Shown here: in pieces, positions 34,630 to 43,380 of the stretch | Layout: every line of letters begins with the position of its first letter | Position numbering within the stretch: the stretch's first letter is position 1 | Source of the DNA: Sporanaerobacter acetigenes DSM 13106 | GTDB lineage: Bacteria > Bacillota > Clostridia > Tissierellales > Sporanaerobacteraceae | DNA: 64,000 bases | Direction: 5' to 3' | Assembly (NCBI RefSeq): GCF_900130025.1 | Contig: NZ_FQXR01000004.1 | Span: 140,483-204,482 of the forward strand | The notes under the pieces: generated by a model | Told to the model about the DNA's origin: nothing | Databases searched by the model: none | What the model saw: only the letters and a program-made list of their open reading frames with translations | Position numbers and translations under genes: made by a program

Positions 34630-35264
34630 TTTAATGGCCCTCCTTTTTTAAATATTTTATCCAATTCATTCTTTACTTCTTCAAAGGTCTCCTCTACAGA
34701 TTTAGAAGCATCTATTACTTTTATATTTTCTGGATACATAGAAATGAGTTTGAGATATCCATTATATACTTCTCTATGAAAGTTTATTCCTTCCATCTCC
34801 AACCTATCCCCACTATTTTCTCCTGTTTTTCTACTTAAAGCCTCGACTGGATCTATATCAAAAAACAATATTAAATCTGGATTTACTCCTTCTATTCCAA
34901 AATCATTTATAGCTTTTACATCAGAAACTCCAAGTTCTCTACCTATTCCTTGATATACCAAACTTGAAAGTACGAATCTTTCAGAAAGAACTACTTTTCC
35001 CTCTTCCAATGCAGGCCTTATTTTTTCATATACATGTTGACTTCTAGATGCTGCATATAGAAGTGCTTCTGTTCGTGGAGACATATTTGTATTTTTTTTA
35101 TCTAATATTATATTTCTAATATCTTCTCCTATACTTGTTCCTCCTGGTTCTCTTGTCACAATAAAATCTATGTTTAAGTCTTTGAGATATTCCACAATAA
35201 GTTCTGTTATAGTACTTTTCCCTGAACCATCTGGTCCTTCCAATGTTATAAATATTCCACTCAT
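34626..35264 (-). CDS. tmk: thymidylate kinase
   Basis: 212 residues; dTMP to dTDP. P-loop GPDGSGKST, TREPGGTSIGEDIR, and LID-type SGDRLEMEG. The codons at its end overlap the darA start by 4 bp. Confidence 0.97.
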   Translation of the reverse strand: MSGIFITLEGPDGSGKSTITELIVEYLKDLNIDFIVTREPGGTSIGEDIRNIILDKKNTNMSPRTEALLYAASRSQHVYEKIRPALEEGKVVLSERFVLSSLVYQGIGRELGVSDVKAINDFGIEGVNPDLILFFDIDPVEALSRKTGENSGDRLEMEGINFHREVYNGYLKLISMYPENIKVIDASKSVEETFEEVKNELDKIFKKGGPLK

Positions 35265-35282
35265 CTATTGCTCAGTCCTTTC

Positions 35283-36695
35283 TCATTTAACAAGCCTAAT
35301 CTTTCCTCTATTATAATCTAGTGGCCCAATTATTTCCACACCATTTTGGCTTAAATTAAGTACTTCCTTATATATTTCATAAGTTATTACTTCTCCTGGA
35401 ATCACTATGGGAATTCCAGGGGGATAAGGTATGATATAATCAGCTGAAATTTTTCCTATGGCCTTTTCTAATTCTACAACTTGTTTTTCTCTATAAAAAG
35501 CTTCTCCTATTGGAAGTTCAACAACAGGTTCGATCATGCCAAAATCGATTTGTCTCATATCCTCATATGACTCTAAACTCACTATTTCCTCTATAGCCTT
35601 CTTAAATAAGTCTAAATCCCCCTTTGTATTCATAAGAGTTGTCAAAAGTAAACCATAGTAGTAATCAGACATTTCAAGCTGTATATGATATTTATTCCTC
35701 AATATTTTTTCTAATGTAGTTCCTCTGATTCCCTTTATGTTTATAAGTACTTTGGTCATATCAAAATCTTCTATAGTACAGTCTTCCTCGTCTCCCGTAA
35801 AGATAGATACCCTGTCTATTTCTTTTAAATCCTTGACAATCTCGTTTAAATTTTCTATATGTTCCCTTAGTTTATCTACTCCTTCTCTTTCCATATAAGC
35901 TCTAACTATATCTAATGAAGCCATGAACATATAAGAAGGACTAGTGGTCTGATAAAGATTTAGCATACTTTTAAGTTTTTCTATATCCACTCTATCAGAA
36001 ACTACATGAATCATAGAAGTTTGAGTGAAACTAGGCAAGGTCTTATGAGTACTTTGAACTACAATATCAGCTCCTGCTTCTATAGAAGATATAGGGAGCT
36101 TTTCTGAAAACATCAAGTGACTACCATGAGCTTCATCTACCAGCAATATCCTATTATATCTATGTACTATTTCAGCTATACTCTTTACCGGACTACATAC
36201 TCCATAATATGATGGATAAGTAATGACTACCGCTTTTATGTCCTTATCCCTCTTCAATATAGTTTCTACATCATGAGGGTTTATTCCTGTAACAATTTTA
36301 TTTTTTTTATTATAATTAGGATAAATATATCTAGGTATAAGTCTATTTAGAATGATACCATTGTAGACAGATTTATGAGAATTTCTTTGGATGAGAACTT
36401 TATCTCCTGGATTAGTTATTGCTCCAAGAGCTATATATATACTTCCAGTAGTGCCATTTACAGAATAGAATGTTGCCTTTGATTTAAAAGTATCAGAAGC
36501 CAATTTTTGACTTTCTAAAATAATTCCATCAGGATCTTGCAAATTGTCAAGACCCTCCACTTCCGTCAAATCTATCCGAGGAATGTATTGACCCCAATCT
36601 ATAAGAGTATTTTTCCCTTTGTGTCCTGGAGTATGAAAAGATATATTGCCTTCTTCTACATACTTCTTGAGTCCATCAAATATAGGTGTATCCAT
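35283..36695 (-). CDS. Orn/Lys/Arg decarboxylase, YaaO type
   Basis: 470-residue PLP decarboxylase. SFHTPGHKGKN near residue 20, LLVDEAHGSHL near 185, Schiff-base lysine in VQSTHKTLPS near 220, YPPGIPIVIPGE near 430. Paralogue of 1110-2570 with differing active-site surroundings (STHKTLPS against SMHKTGGS). Immediately upstream of tmk, as yaaO is in Bacillus. Confidence 0.92.
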   Translation of the reverse strand: MDTPIFDGLKKYVEEGNISFHTPGHKGKNTLIDWGQYIPRIDLTEVEGLDNLQDPDGIILESQKLASDTFKSKATFYSVNGTTGSIYIALGAITNPGDKVLIQRNSHKSVYNGIILNRLIPRYIYPNYNKKNKIVTGINPHDVETILKRDKDIKAVVITYPSYYGVCSPVKSIAEIVHRYNRILLVDEAHGSHLMFSEKLPISSIEAGADIVVQSTHKTLPSFTQTSMIHVVSDRVDIEKLKSMLNLYQTTSPSYMFMASLDIVRAYMEREGVDKLREHIENLNEIVKDLKEIDRVSIFTGDEEDCTIEDFDMTKVLINIKGIRGTTLEKILRNKYHIQLEMSDYYYGLLLTTLMNTKGDLDLFKKAIEEIVSLESYEDMRQIDFGMIEPVVELPIGEAFYREKQVVELEKAIGKISADYIIPYPPGIPIVIPGEVITYEIYKEVLNLSQNGVEIIGPLDYNRGKIRLVK

Positions 36696-36747
36696 TTTCT
36701 ACTCCTTTCAAATAACTGCATATGATTATTATACCAAAAAATTAAAA

Positions 36748-36771
36748 AGTGTCAGTAGTTTGTCTGACACT
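36748..36771 (-). terminator. gin terminator
   Basis: AGTGTCAG/CTGACACT stem followed on the minus strand by TTTTTAATTTTTT. The last four codons and stop of gin lie within it. Confidence 0.8.
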
Positions 36772-36925
36772 CTTTAAGTATATTTTTAATAGTATACATA
36801 TAGTATTCATATTCCGCATCTTCTACTCTTGTTTTTGTAATAGCATTTAAACAGTCTTTACAAATATGTGCATTTAGAAACTTAATTCCTTCTTTTTTGT
36901 TTTCCCTACAAACTGAGCAGTACAA
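36752..36925 (-). CDS. gin: sigma-G inhibitor Gin (CsfB)
   Basis: 57-residue zinc protein missed by ORF size cut-offs. Two Cys pairs: YCSVC at residues 2-6 and HICKDC near 21, then a helix-rich end. This matches Gin, the anti-sigma factor that keeps forespore sigma-G inactive. The start TTG at 36925 follows AAGGGG and is the only plausible initiator after an in-frame stop. Location between bofA and the yaaO-like gene mirrors csfB in Bacillus. Confidence 0.88.
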   Translation of the reverse strand: MYCSVCRENKKEGIKFLNAHICKDCLNAITKTRVEDAEYEYYMYTIKNILKECQTNY

Positions 36926-36955
36926 AAAACCATCCCCTTAATCCTATTTCCCATA

Positions 36956-36983
36956 ATTATTGCCACTATAATATATCTTATTC
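36956..36983 (-). promoter_or_regulatory. candidate sigma-F/sigma-G promoter of gin
   Basis: On the minus strand GAATA, 14 bp, GGCAATAAT, which fits the GG-N2-A-N-A-N-T -10 of forespore sigma factors and loosely the -35. Known forespore expression of csfB supports it. Confidence 0.4.
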
Positions 36984-37016
36984 ACATTTGTGAAAATAGT
37001 GCCTGTCAATGGAAAG

Positions 37017-37490
37017 CTAATTTGTACTTATTTTTCTATTTACTTCACTTACAAAGCTTTGGCTAGGCCTAAAAAGGAAAAGATATTCCTTTCCTTTTCT
37101 ATGATATCTTCCTACATGACAATTTTCAAAAGATTTGTCAAATACAAATTTATAATTGAAATTATATTTTTCATTCCCACTATAAGGCTTTATAGAGGAA
37201 AGTTCATCTAATTTTATACTGAGCATTTTAAAATTTCTTTTCCCAATAAGCCTATGAAATATCAATTCATCATCTTCCAACGTGTAGCTATATTTTGAAA
37301 AATATTTTATAAGAATTCCGCTGCATGCAAACGTTACCATGAGTATTACGATTATATTAGTCATATAGGGATATTTAGCTGTATATTTATTCGCCAAAAA
37401 TATCACAAAATCTACAAGAATTGCAGTAACTATAATAGATAAAAAAACTTTTAAAAAAGATTTTTCTTTTTTTTCAACAATTTCATTCAT
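37017..37490 (-). CDS. small membrane protein of unknown function
   Basis: 157 residues. Two TM helices (about 13-33 and 43-65) followed by a soluble beta-rich PH-like tail (YTLEDDELIFHRLIGKRNFKMLSI, CHVGRYHRKGKEYLFLFRPS). The tail resembles bacterial PH (YcxB-like) domains, but this is a fold guess. Start at 37490 follows AAGGGGGAAAG. Confidence 0.75.
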   Translation of the reverse strand: MNEIVEKKEKSFLKVFLSIIVTAILVDFVIFLANKYTAKYPYMTNIIVILMVTFACSGILIKYFSKYSYTLEDDELIFHRLIGKRNFKMLSIKLDELSSIKPYSGNEKYNFNYKFVFDKSFENCHVGRYHRKGKEYLFLFRPSQSFVSEVNRKISTN

Positions 37491-37549
37491 TTTTCTTTCC
37501 CCCTTCAACTCTATTTTAAGCAAAATGCATAAAAATATCAAATTATTTC

Positions 37550-37580
37550 GAAAAAAATACCCTTGAAAATTCAAGGGTAT
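37550..37580 (-). terminator. terminator of the 53-residue ORF
   Basis: ATACCCTTGAA/TTCAAGGGTAT with a 2-nt gap, followed on the minus strand by seven T. Confidence 0.8.
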
Positions 37581-37589
37581 TTTTAGTCA

Positions 37590-37751
37590 TCATTTAACTT
37601 TATAATACATATTGTTTGCTCGTATTCCTGTGGAACCTCTACTCTTTTTCTTTTCCTTTGAATATTTACAATCATCCATCACATCACCAAGAGCATAAAA
37701 TACAAAAGTAATAAAGCACATTAGCAGAAATGCAGAAATAACATATTTCAT
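37590..37751 (-). CDS. 53-residue single-pass membrane protein
   Basis: Short ORF with an N-terminal hydrophobic segment (VISAFLLMCFITFVFYAL, residues 4-21), then a basic tail rich in Lys (KYSKEKKKSRGS). Upstream GGTGGG could serve as ribosome site, and an intrinsic terminator follows directly. Family not recognised. Confidence 0.5.
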   Translation of the reverse strand: MKYVISAFLLMCFITFVFYALGDVMDDCKYSKEKKKSRGSTGIRANNMYYKVK

Positions 37752-37832
37752 TTTTATCCCACCACCAACAATTATTCCTACTTTTCTACATTATATCAAA
37801 TGCTAATGTTTATTTCCACATAAAAATACAAT

Positions 37833-38468
37833 TTATTCTTCTGTATCTTCTTTTTCTCCTATCACTTCAACTTCTGGGGTTTCTTCTGTGTCTTCTTCAC
37901 TCTCTTGTTGCCTTGTTGGCTCAGTAAGTATTGCTATTGCATCTTTGGGATCTCTAAAAATAGTTATGTCTTCATTTTTATAGATTTCTAAATCTTCAAC
38001 AAAGAATGGAGTATTTAAATCTATGTTTGAAACATCTGCTACTACTGATTGAGGAATGTCTTTTGGCAAACATTCTATTTCAATTTCATCAAGTTGTTGA
38101 ACCAATATAGTTGATGGAGTGTCTACCTTTTCCCTTCCTACAATAGTGATTGGTAAAGTCATCTTAACTAATTCATCCATACGAAGTTTTTGAAAGTCTA
38201 CATGAATTAAGTTTCCTTTAACTGGATCATTCTGCATTTCCTTAATTATAACTGGAACTGTCTCTCCCGCAATCTCCAAATCTATTAATGCTGATGAACC
38301 ATGGGTTCTAAGCATCTTGTGAAAATCTCTTTCCTCAACTTTGATATTCTTTGTTTCTTCACTTCTTCCATATATTACTGCAGGTATAAAATTGTTGTCC
38401 CTCAAGTGTTTTACATGATTTTTACCTATTTCTTGTCTTACTTCTGCTTTCAATTTAGCATCTGCCAT
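37833..38468 (-). CDS. rplY: ribosomal protein L25 / general stress protein Ctc
   Basis: 211 residues. N-terminal L25 5S-rRNA-binding domain (1-92, with FIPAVIYGR and LIHVDFQKL) plus the TL5/Ctc C-terminal beta domain, ending in a Glu-rich tail. Ribosome site AGGAGCAA. Located between gin and bofA. Confidence 0.95.
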   Translation of the reverse strand: MADAKLKAEVRQEIGKNHVKHLRDNNFIPAVIYGRSEETKNIKVEERDFHKMLRTHGSSALIDLEIAGETVPVIIKEMQNDPVKGNLIHVDFQKLRMDELVKMTLPITIVGREKVDTPSTILVQQLDEIEIECLPKDIPQSVVADVSNIDLNTPFFVEDLEIYKNEDITIFRDPKDAIAILTEPTRQQESEEDTEETPEVEVIGEKEDTEE

Positions 38469-38554
38469 ATCCGATTGCTCCTTTCATGAATTTCATTGTA
38501 TTAATATAGTTATACCAAAAAACTAAAATATTTGCAAATTTGAAATGAATACTT

Positions 38555-38815
38555 TTACAAAACTTTCTGTAAAATTAAAATCAATGCTACCCCCGGCAGA
38601 CCCAATATCCCCGTTATGACTGCATTTACAGGATTTATAGCTATAGAAAAACCTACAAATTTTCCTATGATATTTATCAAGAACAATGCCACTCCACCCA
38701 ATATTCCATTTATGATAAGCTTTCCAATCCACTTTAGTGGAACAACTAAAAGCATTCCAATAATATATAAAATCAATAGTCCAAACGCATAAGCAAGTAT
38801 TACTTCAAAGTTCAT
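38555..38815 (-). CDS. bofA: BofA family, pro-sigma-K processing inhibitor
   Basis: 86-residue membrane protein of two to three hydrophobic helices with the BofA end GFSIAINPVNAVITGILGLPG. In Bacillus BofA inhibits the SpoIVFB protease. Start at 38815 follows GGGGTGAT. Sits 59 bp after the yaaL-like gene, as in Bacillus. Confidence 0.9.
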   Translation of the reverse strand: MNFEVILAYAFGLLILYIIGMLLVVPLKWIGKLIINGILGGVALFLINIIGKFVGFSIAINPVNAVITGILGLPGVALILILQKVL

Positions 38816-38874
38816 ATCATCACCCCTATTAAAATTTACTCTATTATATAATAAGGGACTAGTTCCGTAAATAT

Positions 38875-39174
38875 TCATTTTAACGATAGATCTTTTTCTC
38901 TAGCTTTTTTCAAAAAATAAGTATATTTTATTTTAGAAGCTTCTATCTCATATATAGCTAAATCCACCAAATCTGGTTCACATACACATTGAAAATATAT
39001 TTCTTTACTTTTCCATTCGTTGAAAGCACTTCTCAAATTATCTAACAGCTCTTTTTCTTCACAACTCAAAGTAGAAACTTTCTGACCTTTCACTTTTTCT
39101 ATGAGCTTTTGTGAAAAAGCTTCTGATAGCTCTATTATTTTTCTTGCCCTTTCCCTATAATTAATTTTATTCAT
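38875..39174 (-). CDS. yaaL: DUF2508 protein, YaaL family
   Basis: 99 residues, acidic/helical. KELLDNLRSAFNEWKSKEIYFQCVCEPDLVDLAIYEIEASKIKYTYFLKKAR-type central region matches YaaL (two-helix DUF2508). Upstream of bofA as in Bacillus. Ribosome site GGGGGTA. Function unknown. Confidence 0.85.
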   Translation of the reverse strand: MNKINYRERARKIIELSEAFSQKLIEKVKGQKVSTLSCEEKELLDNLRSAFNEWKSKEIYFQCVCEPDLVDLAIYEIEASKIKYTYFLKKAREKDLSLK

Positions 39175-39234
39175 CACAATACCCCCAATTTTTTATTTAT
39201 CTATATCTTTGACAAAAAATTAGGGATCTATACA

Positions 39235-39291
39235 GGTGGCAAGGGGACGTTTTGTTTGCCACGGTGGCAAACAAAACGTCCCCTTGCCACC
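39235..39291. repeat. 57-bp perfect palindrome
   Basis: 28-bp arms beginning GGTGGCAAGGGGACG, around one base. Long cruciform-capable repeat between cwlD and yaaL, similar in style (GGGGACG core) to the REP-like elements elsewhere in the window. Confidence 0.9.
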
Positions 39292-39297
39292 CTTCAT

Positions 39298-40041
39298 CTA
39301 TTTGACATCATAGGTATCTATATATTTCTTTATACCTTCACTTATAGCAATTGCAATACGTTTTTGATATTCACTGTCCTTTATAAGCCTGTTATCTTCG
39401 GGATTTGTTATAAATCCTACTTCTACTAACACTCCAGTGTTTTCTGTTTCTCTTAATACAAAATAATCTTCACCAATAGCTTCAGTTCTTATAGAATTGT
39501 CCTTCAAAAAATCTTTGTACACAATATCATCCACTGACTTGCAAATACATTTAGCCAATTTTTCCCCATTAGTTGATGTAGGATAATAATAAACTTTAAC
39601 ACCTCTAGCTGAAGTTTTTTTGCTGGAATTCACATGAATACTTACAAAAACTATAGGTTTATTTTCATCTATTATAGTTTTTCTTGCATTTAAATCCCTC
39701 TTATACCTGGAAGCATTTATATGGCTGTATTCCTCCAAAGATTCATCCTTTTCTCTAGTCATAATCACTCTAAACCCATCTTTTTTAAGTTCTTTTTTCA
39801 ACTTCAAAGCTACATCTAAATTTATATCTTTTTCGAGAAACCCTGCCTTGTCACTTGTACCTCCATCAATACCTCCATGTCCTGGATCTACTACAATTCT
39901 ATTATTCTCTCCATTGCTTATAGTATTAAGTACCACGTTTTTCAAAAAAAACATAGCTACAATAGCCAATATTATAATAGCAACTAAAATCAATATCCTT
40001 CTATTGAGTTTTATTACATAAAATCTAGCTTTTCTTTTCAT
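39298..40041 (-). CDS. cwlD: N-acetylmuramoyl-L-alanine amidase CwlD
   Basis: 247-residue zinc amidase required for muramic-delta-lactam of spore cortex. Signal-anchor about 14-33, then Amidase_3 domain: VDPGHGGIDGG, the conserved Glu in FLEKDINLDVALKL, SIHVNSS, and VLVEVGFITNPEDN. Followed by a long palindrome. Confidence 0.94.
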   Translation of the reverse strand: MKRKARFYVIKLNRRILILVAIIILAIVAMFFLKNVVLNTISNGENNRIVVDPGHGGIDGGTSDKAGFLEKDINLDVALKLKKELKKDGFRVIMTREKDESLEEYSHINASRYKRDLNARKTIIDENKPIVFVSIHVNSSKKTSARGVKVYYYPTSTNGEKLAKCICKSVDDIVYKDFLKDNSIRTEAIGEDYFVLRETENTGVLVEVGFITNPEDNRLIKDSEYQKRIAIAISEGIKKYIDTYDVK

Positions 40042-40112
40042 TTCTTCTTCCTTTTTACTATAATCTTAAGATAATATTTATTCAAGAAACAATGAATAAA
40101 GAACCAAAAAAA

Positions 40113-40150
40113 CAAGGCTCATATCAATTTTATCATCGACATGAGCCTTG
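40113..40150 (-). terminator. terminator downstream of desulfhydrase gene
   Basis: CAAGGCTCAT/ATGAGCCTTG with 18-nt loop and TTTTTTT on the minus strand. Confidence 0.8.
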
Positions 40151-40163
40151 ATGCAAATATTAT

Positions 40164-40241
40164 TCATTGCAATAACAATTTGCTATCTTCTTCTACATAC
40201 CATTTCTTTTTTGTTTCTTCGTCTAATAGATCTAAATCCAT
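40164..40241 (-). CDS. tiny ORF, possible gene remnant
   Basis: 25 codons (MDLDLLDEETKKKWYVEEDS then KLLLQ), between the desulfhydrase stop and a terminator. Composition looks coding and the frame is open upstream of the ATG, but no ribosome site is evident. May be the tail of a lost gene. Confidence 0.3.
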   Translation of the reverse strand: MDLDLLDEETKKKWYVEEDSKLLLQ

Positions 40242-40270
40242 AATAAAATCCCAATTATATTTATAACAGC

Positions 40271-41320
40271 CTAATCTGACAATTTCCCTACTATTTCATT
40301 TTCAGCAAAAAGTGCAGTCGTTCCCCCAGTATGCCAAAAGATTACATTGCTATTTTGCGGTATGATACCCTTCTTTACATAATCTAAAAGCCCTGCCATA
40401 GCTTTTCCTGTATATACAGGATCTAAAAATATACCTTCTTTCCTAGCAAAATATTTTATAGCATTTGAAGCTTCTTTTGATGGAATTTCATAGCCTTTCC
40501 CAGCATAACTATCGTCTACAACAAAACCTTCTTTTTCAACCTTTTTGCTATTATCAAGTAAACTTAATCCTTCATTGGCCAAAGAAATTACCCTTTTGAC
40601 ATAATTTTCATCCTTTGGGCTCACACCCATTCCTATTACTTTACAATCACAATTAGCTATAGCTCTTCCTGCCAAAATTCCTGCCAATGTTCCTCCACTT
40701 CCTGCAGTAGCAAAAATATAGTCAATTTTCCCTATTTCTTGTTCTTCAACTTGACCAACTAATTCTAAAAACCCTTTTGCAAATCCTAAACTGCCAATAT
40801 TGGTTGAACCACCACCAGGAATTTCATAGGCCTTTTTCCCTTCTTTCAATAACTCTTTTTCCCTCTCTTCAGCCATCTTTATTCCTATCTCTTCTCCGTC
40901 ATCATCAGTCATTCCTGATTCTAGATCAATAATATGTATTTCCGCATCTAATATACTATCTAAAAAAAGATTACTTCTCAAGTCTCCTTCATTATATACT
41001 AATGCTGAAAGATAAAGAATAGGTTTTAAACCCAAAATATTCGATGCAATAGCAGTCTGCATAGCATGATTTGATTGAGTAGCCCCGTATGTAATTATGT
41101 GAGTAGCTCCTTTTTTTATAGCATCTCCCAATAAAAATTCTAATTTCCTTATTTTATTTCCCCCAAACACGCTAGGTCCTGTAATATCATCACGTTTCAA
41201 ATATAAATTAATACCCAATTCTTCAGAAATTCTTTCCGCTTTATATAGAGGAGTGGGGAAAAAACCCAAATTTACACGAGGTATTCCATTAAATAAATTT
41301 TCTATTTCCTCTTTATTCAT
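40271..41320 (-). CDS. D-cysteine desulfhydrase / ACC deaminase family
   Basis: 349-residue PLP enzyme (fold type II). NLYLKRDDITGPSVFGGNKIRKLEF holds the cofactor lysine near residue 55; YGATQSNHAMQTA and TAGSGGTLAG are family motifs. Expected to release ammonia and sulfide from D-cysteine or related amino acids. Lies downstream of and in line with the opp cluster (60 bp), suggesting the imported peptides or amino acids feed it. Confidence 0.88.
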   Translation of the reverse strand: MNKEEIENLFNGIPRVNLGFFPTPLYKAERISEELGINLYLKRDDITGPSVFGGNKIRKLEFLLGDAIKKGATHIITYGATQSNHAMQTAIASNILGLKPILYLSALVYNEGDLRSNLFLDSILDAEIHIIDLESGMTDDDGEEIGIKMAEEREKELLKEGKKAYEIPGGGSTNIGSLGFAKGFLELVGQVEEQEIGKIDYIFATAGSGGTLAGILAGRAIANCDCKVIGMGVSPKDENYVKRVISLANEGLSLLDNSKKVEKEGFVVDDSYAGKGYEIPSKEASNAIKYFARKEGIFLDPVYTGKAMAGLLDYVKKGIIPQNSNVIFWHTGGTTALFAENEIVGKLSD

Positions 41321-41380
41321 ATACTAAAACATCCTTTCATTATAAATTATACTTTCACTTATTATAATTATAAACTAATC

Positions 41381-42340
41381 TTAAAATAAATGACATGCAA
41401 CAAAATGATTTTTTTGAATTTCTCTGAATTGTGGAATTTTTTGATAGCAAATTGGTTTAGCCAATTTGCACCGAGATACAAATCTGCAACCCGGTTCTGG
41501 ATTTATAGGACTTGGAACTTCCCCTTCCAATTTGATTCTTTTTTTATTGGTTTTATTCCATGCATTCATACCAGGTATTGCCGACAACAATGCTTGAGTA
41601 TATGGATGGAGTGGTTTCTTATACAATTCTTCACTAGAAGCAAGCTCTACCAAATTCCCCAAATACATGACACCTACTCTATCTGATATATGCTTAACCA
41701 TAGAAAGATCATGAGCTATAAATAAATAGGTCAAATTAAATTCCTTTTGGAGTTTAATGAGCAAATTAATTATTTGAGCCTGTATAGACACATCAAGAGC
41801 AGAAATAGGTTCATCACATACTATGAATTCTGGTTCAACAGCAAGTGCCCTTGCTATTCCTATTCTTTGCCTTTGTCCACCAGAAAACTCATGTGGAAAT
41901 CTTGAAACATGTTCTTCATTTAACCCAACCAAATTTAAAAGTTCATATATTCTATTTGTTTTCTGTTTCCCTATATATATTTTATGTGCATCAATACCCT
42001 CTCCAATAATATCGCCTGCTGTCATTCTTGGATTTAATGATGCATATGGATCTTGAAGTATTATTTGTGCTCTTTTTTTTATTTCTTTTTTCTTCTTACC
42101 CTTTATTTTATGAACATCCATATTATCAAAAATTACACTTCCGTCTGTTGCATCATAAAGTCCTATGATTGTCCTTCCACAAGTAGTTTTACCACAACCA
42201 GATTCTCCAACAAGCCCTAAGGTTTCCCCTCTATATATATTAAAAGTTACATCATCAACAGCTTTAAGGATCTCCCTTCTCCCAACTTTGAAATATTTTT
42301 TCAAATTTTCAACTTTAATTAAAATTTCTTTTTCTTGCAT
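41381..42340 (-). CDS. oppF: oligopeptide ABC transporter ATPase OppF
   Basis: 319-residue ATPase. Walker A GESGCGKTT, signature SGGQRQRIGIARAL, Walker B EFIVCDEPISALD, and the C-terminal Oligo-HPY region with CRFVSRC cysteines (Fe-S-like). Three bp after oppD. Confidence 0.94.
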   Translation of the reverse strand: MQEKEILIKVENLKKYFKVGRREILKAVDDVTFNIYRGETLGLVGESGCGKTTCGRTIIGLYDATDGSVIFDNMDVHKIKGKKKKEIKKRAQIILQDPYASLNPRMTAGDIIGEGIDAHKIYIGKQKTNRIYELLNLVGLNEEHVSRFPHEFSGGQRQRIGIARALAVEPEFIVCDEPISALDVSIQAQIINLLIKLQKEFNLTYLFIAHDLSMVKHISDRVGVMYLGNLVELASSEELYKKPLHPYTQALLSAIPGMNAWNKTNKKRIKLEGEVPSPINPEPGCRFVSRCKLAKPICYQKIPQFREIQKNHFVACHLF

Positions 42341-42343
42341 TTC

Positions 42344-43366
42344 TTAGCCCTCCATTCTTAAAACCTCAGAAATCTCAACTTCAGGTGCTAATGGATGTTT
42401 AAGCCAACAAGCCACTTCTTGAGTATCACTTATTTTAGTAAATTGAGGTTTTAGCCTCTTACATACTTTCATGCAATATTCACATCTTGCAGCAAATGGA
42501 CAACCTGTCGGAGGTTCCAACAAATCTGGTGGAGTTCCGTCTAGAGAATATAAAGTACTTTTATTTTGAGCATCTGGTTTAGGTATTGATTGAAGGAGAG
42601 CCCATGTATATGGATGCTGCGGATTTAAAAAAATTTCTTCTTTGGTTCCTGTTTCAATTATCTCTCCAGCGTACATAACTTGAATTCTATCAGCAACTTC
42701 AAAAGCTACACCAAGATCATGGGTTATCAATAGTATTGAAGTTTTTAATTTACTCTGCAATTCATTTATCAATTCCATAATATCAGCTTGAATTGTCACA
42801 TCTAAAGCTGTTGTTGGTTCATCAGCTATAAGTATCTTTGGTCTACATAAAAGAGCCATAGCAATCATTGTTCTTTGTCTCATTCCTCCTGAAAACTCAT
42901 GGGGATATTGTTTGATTCTTCTTTCCGGGTTGGGTATATTAACCATTCTAAGTATTTTTATAGTCTCTTCCAATGCTTGTTGTTTTTTAATTTTTCCGTT
43001 ATGTATAATCAAACTTTCTGCTATTTGTTCTCCTATTGTCATTGTTGGATTGAGAAAAGTCATAGGATCTTGAAATATCATAGAAATCTCAAGGCCTCTC
43101 AGCTTTTCTAATTCCTTTTCTGACATATCCAATATATTTTTTTTATCAAATATTATTTCTGACTCTTGCCCAATTTCCGTAATCAGCTCTGGAAGAAGCT
43201 TTATTATTGATTTTGCCATAACTGTTTTGCCACATCCAGACTCACCTACCATGACAAGAGTCTCACCTTTATTCAAGTAGAAATTTACTTTCCTCACTGC
43301 ATTTATTTTTCCTGCATAAGTATTAAATGAAATACTCAAATCTTTTACTTCAAGTATCTTTTCCAT
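42344..43366 (-). CDS. oppD: oligopeptide ABC transporter ATPase OppD
   Basis: 340-residue ATPase. Walker A GESGCGKTV, signature SGGMRQRTMIAMAL, Walker B ILIADEPTTALD, and the HPYTWALLQSIP plus CPFAARC end. Start MEKILEVKD at 43366 follows TAGGAGG; the longer frame runs into oppC antisense of its own end. Confidence 0.94.
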   Translation of the reverse strand: MEKILEVKDLSISFNTYAGKINAVRKVNFYLNKGETLVMVGESGCGKTVMAKSIIKLLPELITEIGQESEIIFDKKNILDMSEKELEKLRGLEISMIFQDPMTFLNPTMTIGEQIAESLIIHNGKIKKQQALEETIKILRMVNIPNPERRIKQYPHEFSGGMRQRTMIAMALLCRPKILIADEPTTALDVTIQADIMELINELQSKLKTSILLITHDLGVAFEVADRIQVMYAGEIIETGTKEEIFLNPQHPYTWALLQSIPKPDAQNKSTLYSLDGTPPDLLEPPTGCPFAARCEYCMKVCKRLKPQFTKISDTQEVACWLKHPLAPEVEISEVLRMEG

Positions 43367-43380
43367 AATATTTCCTCCTA

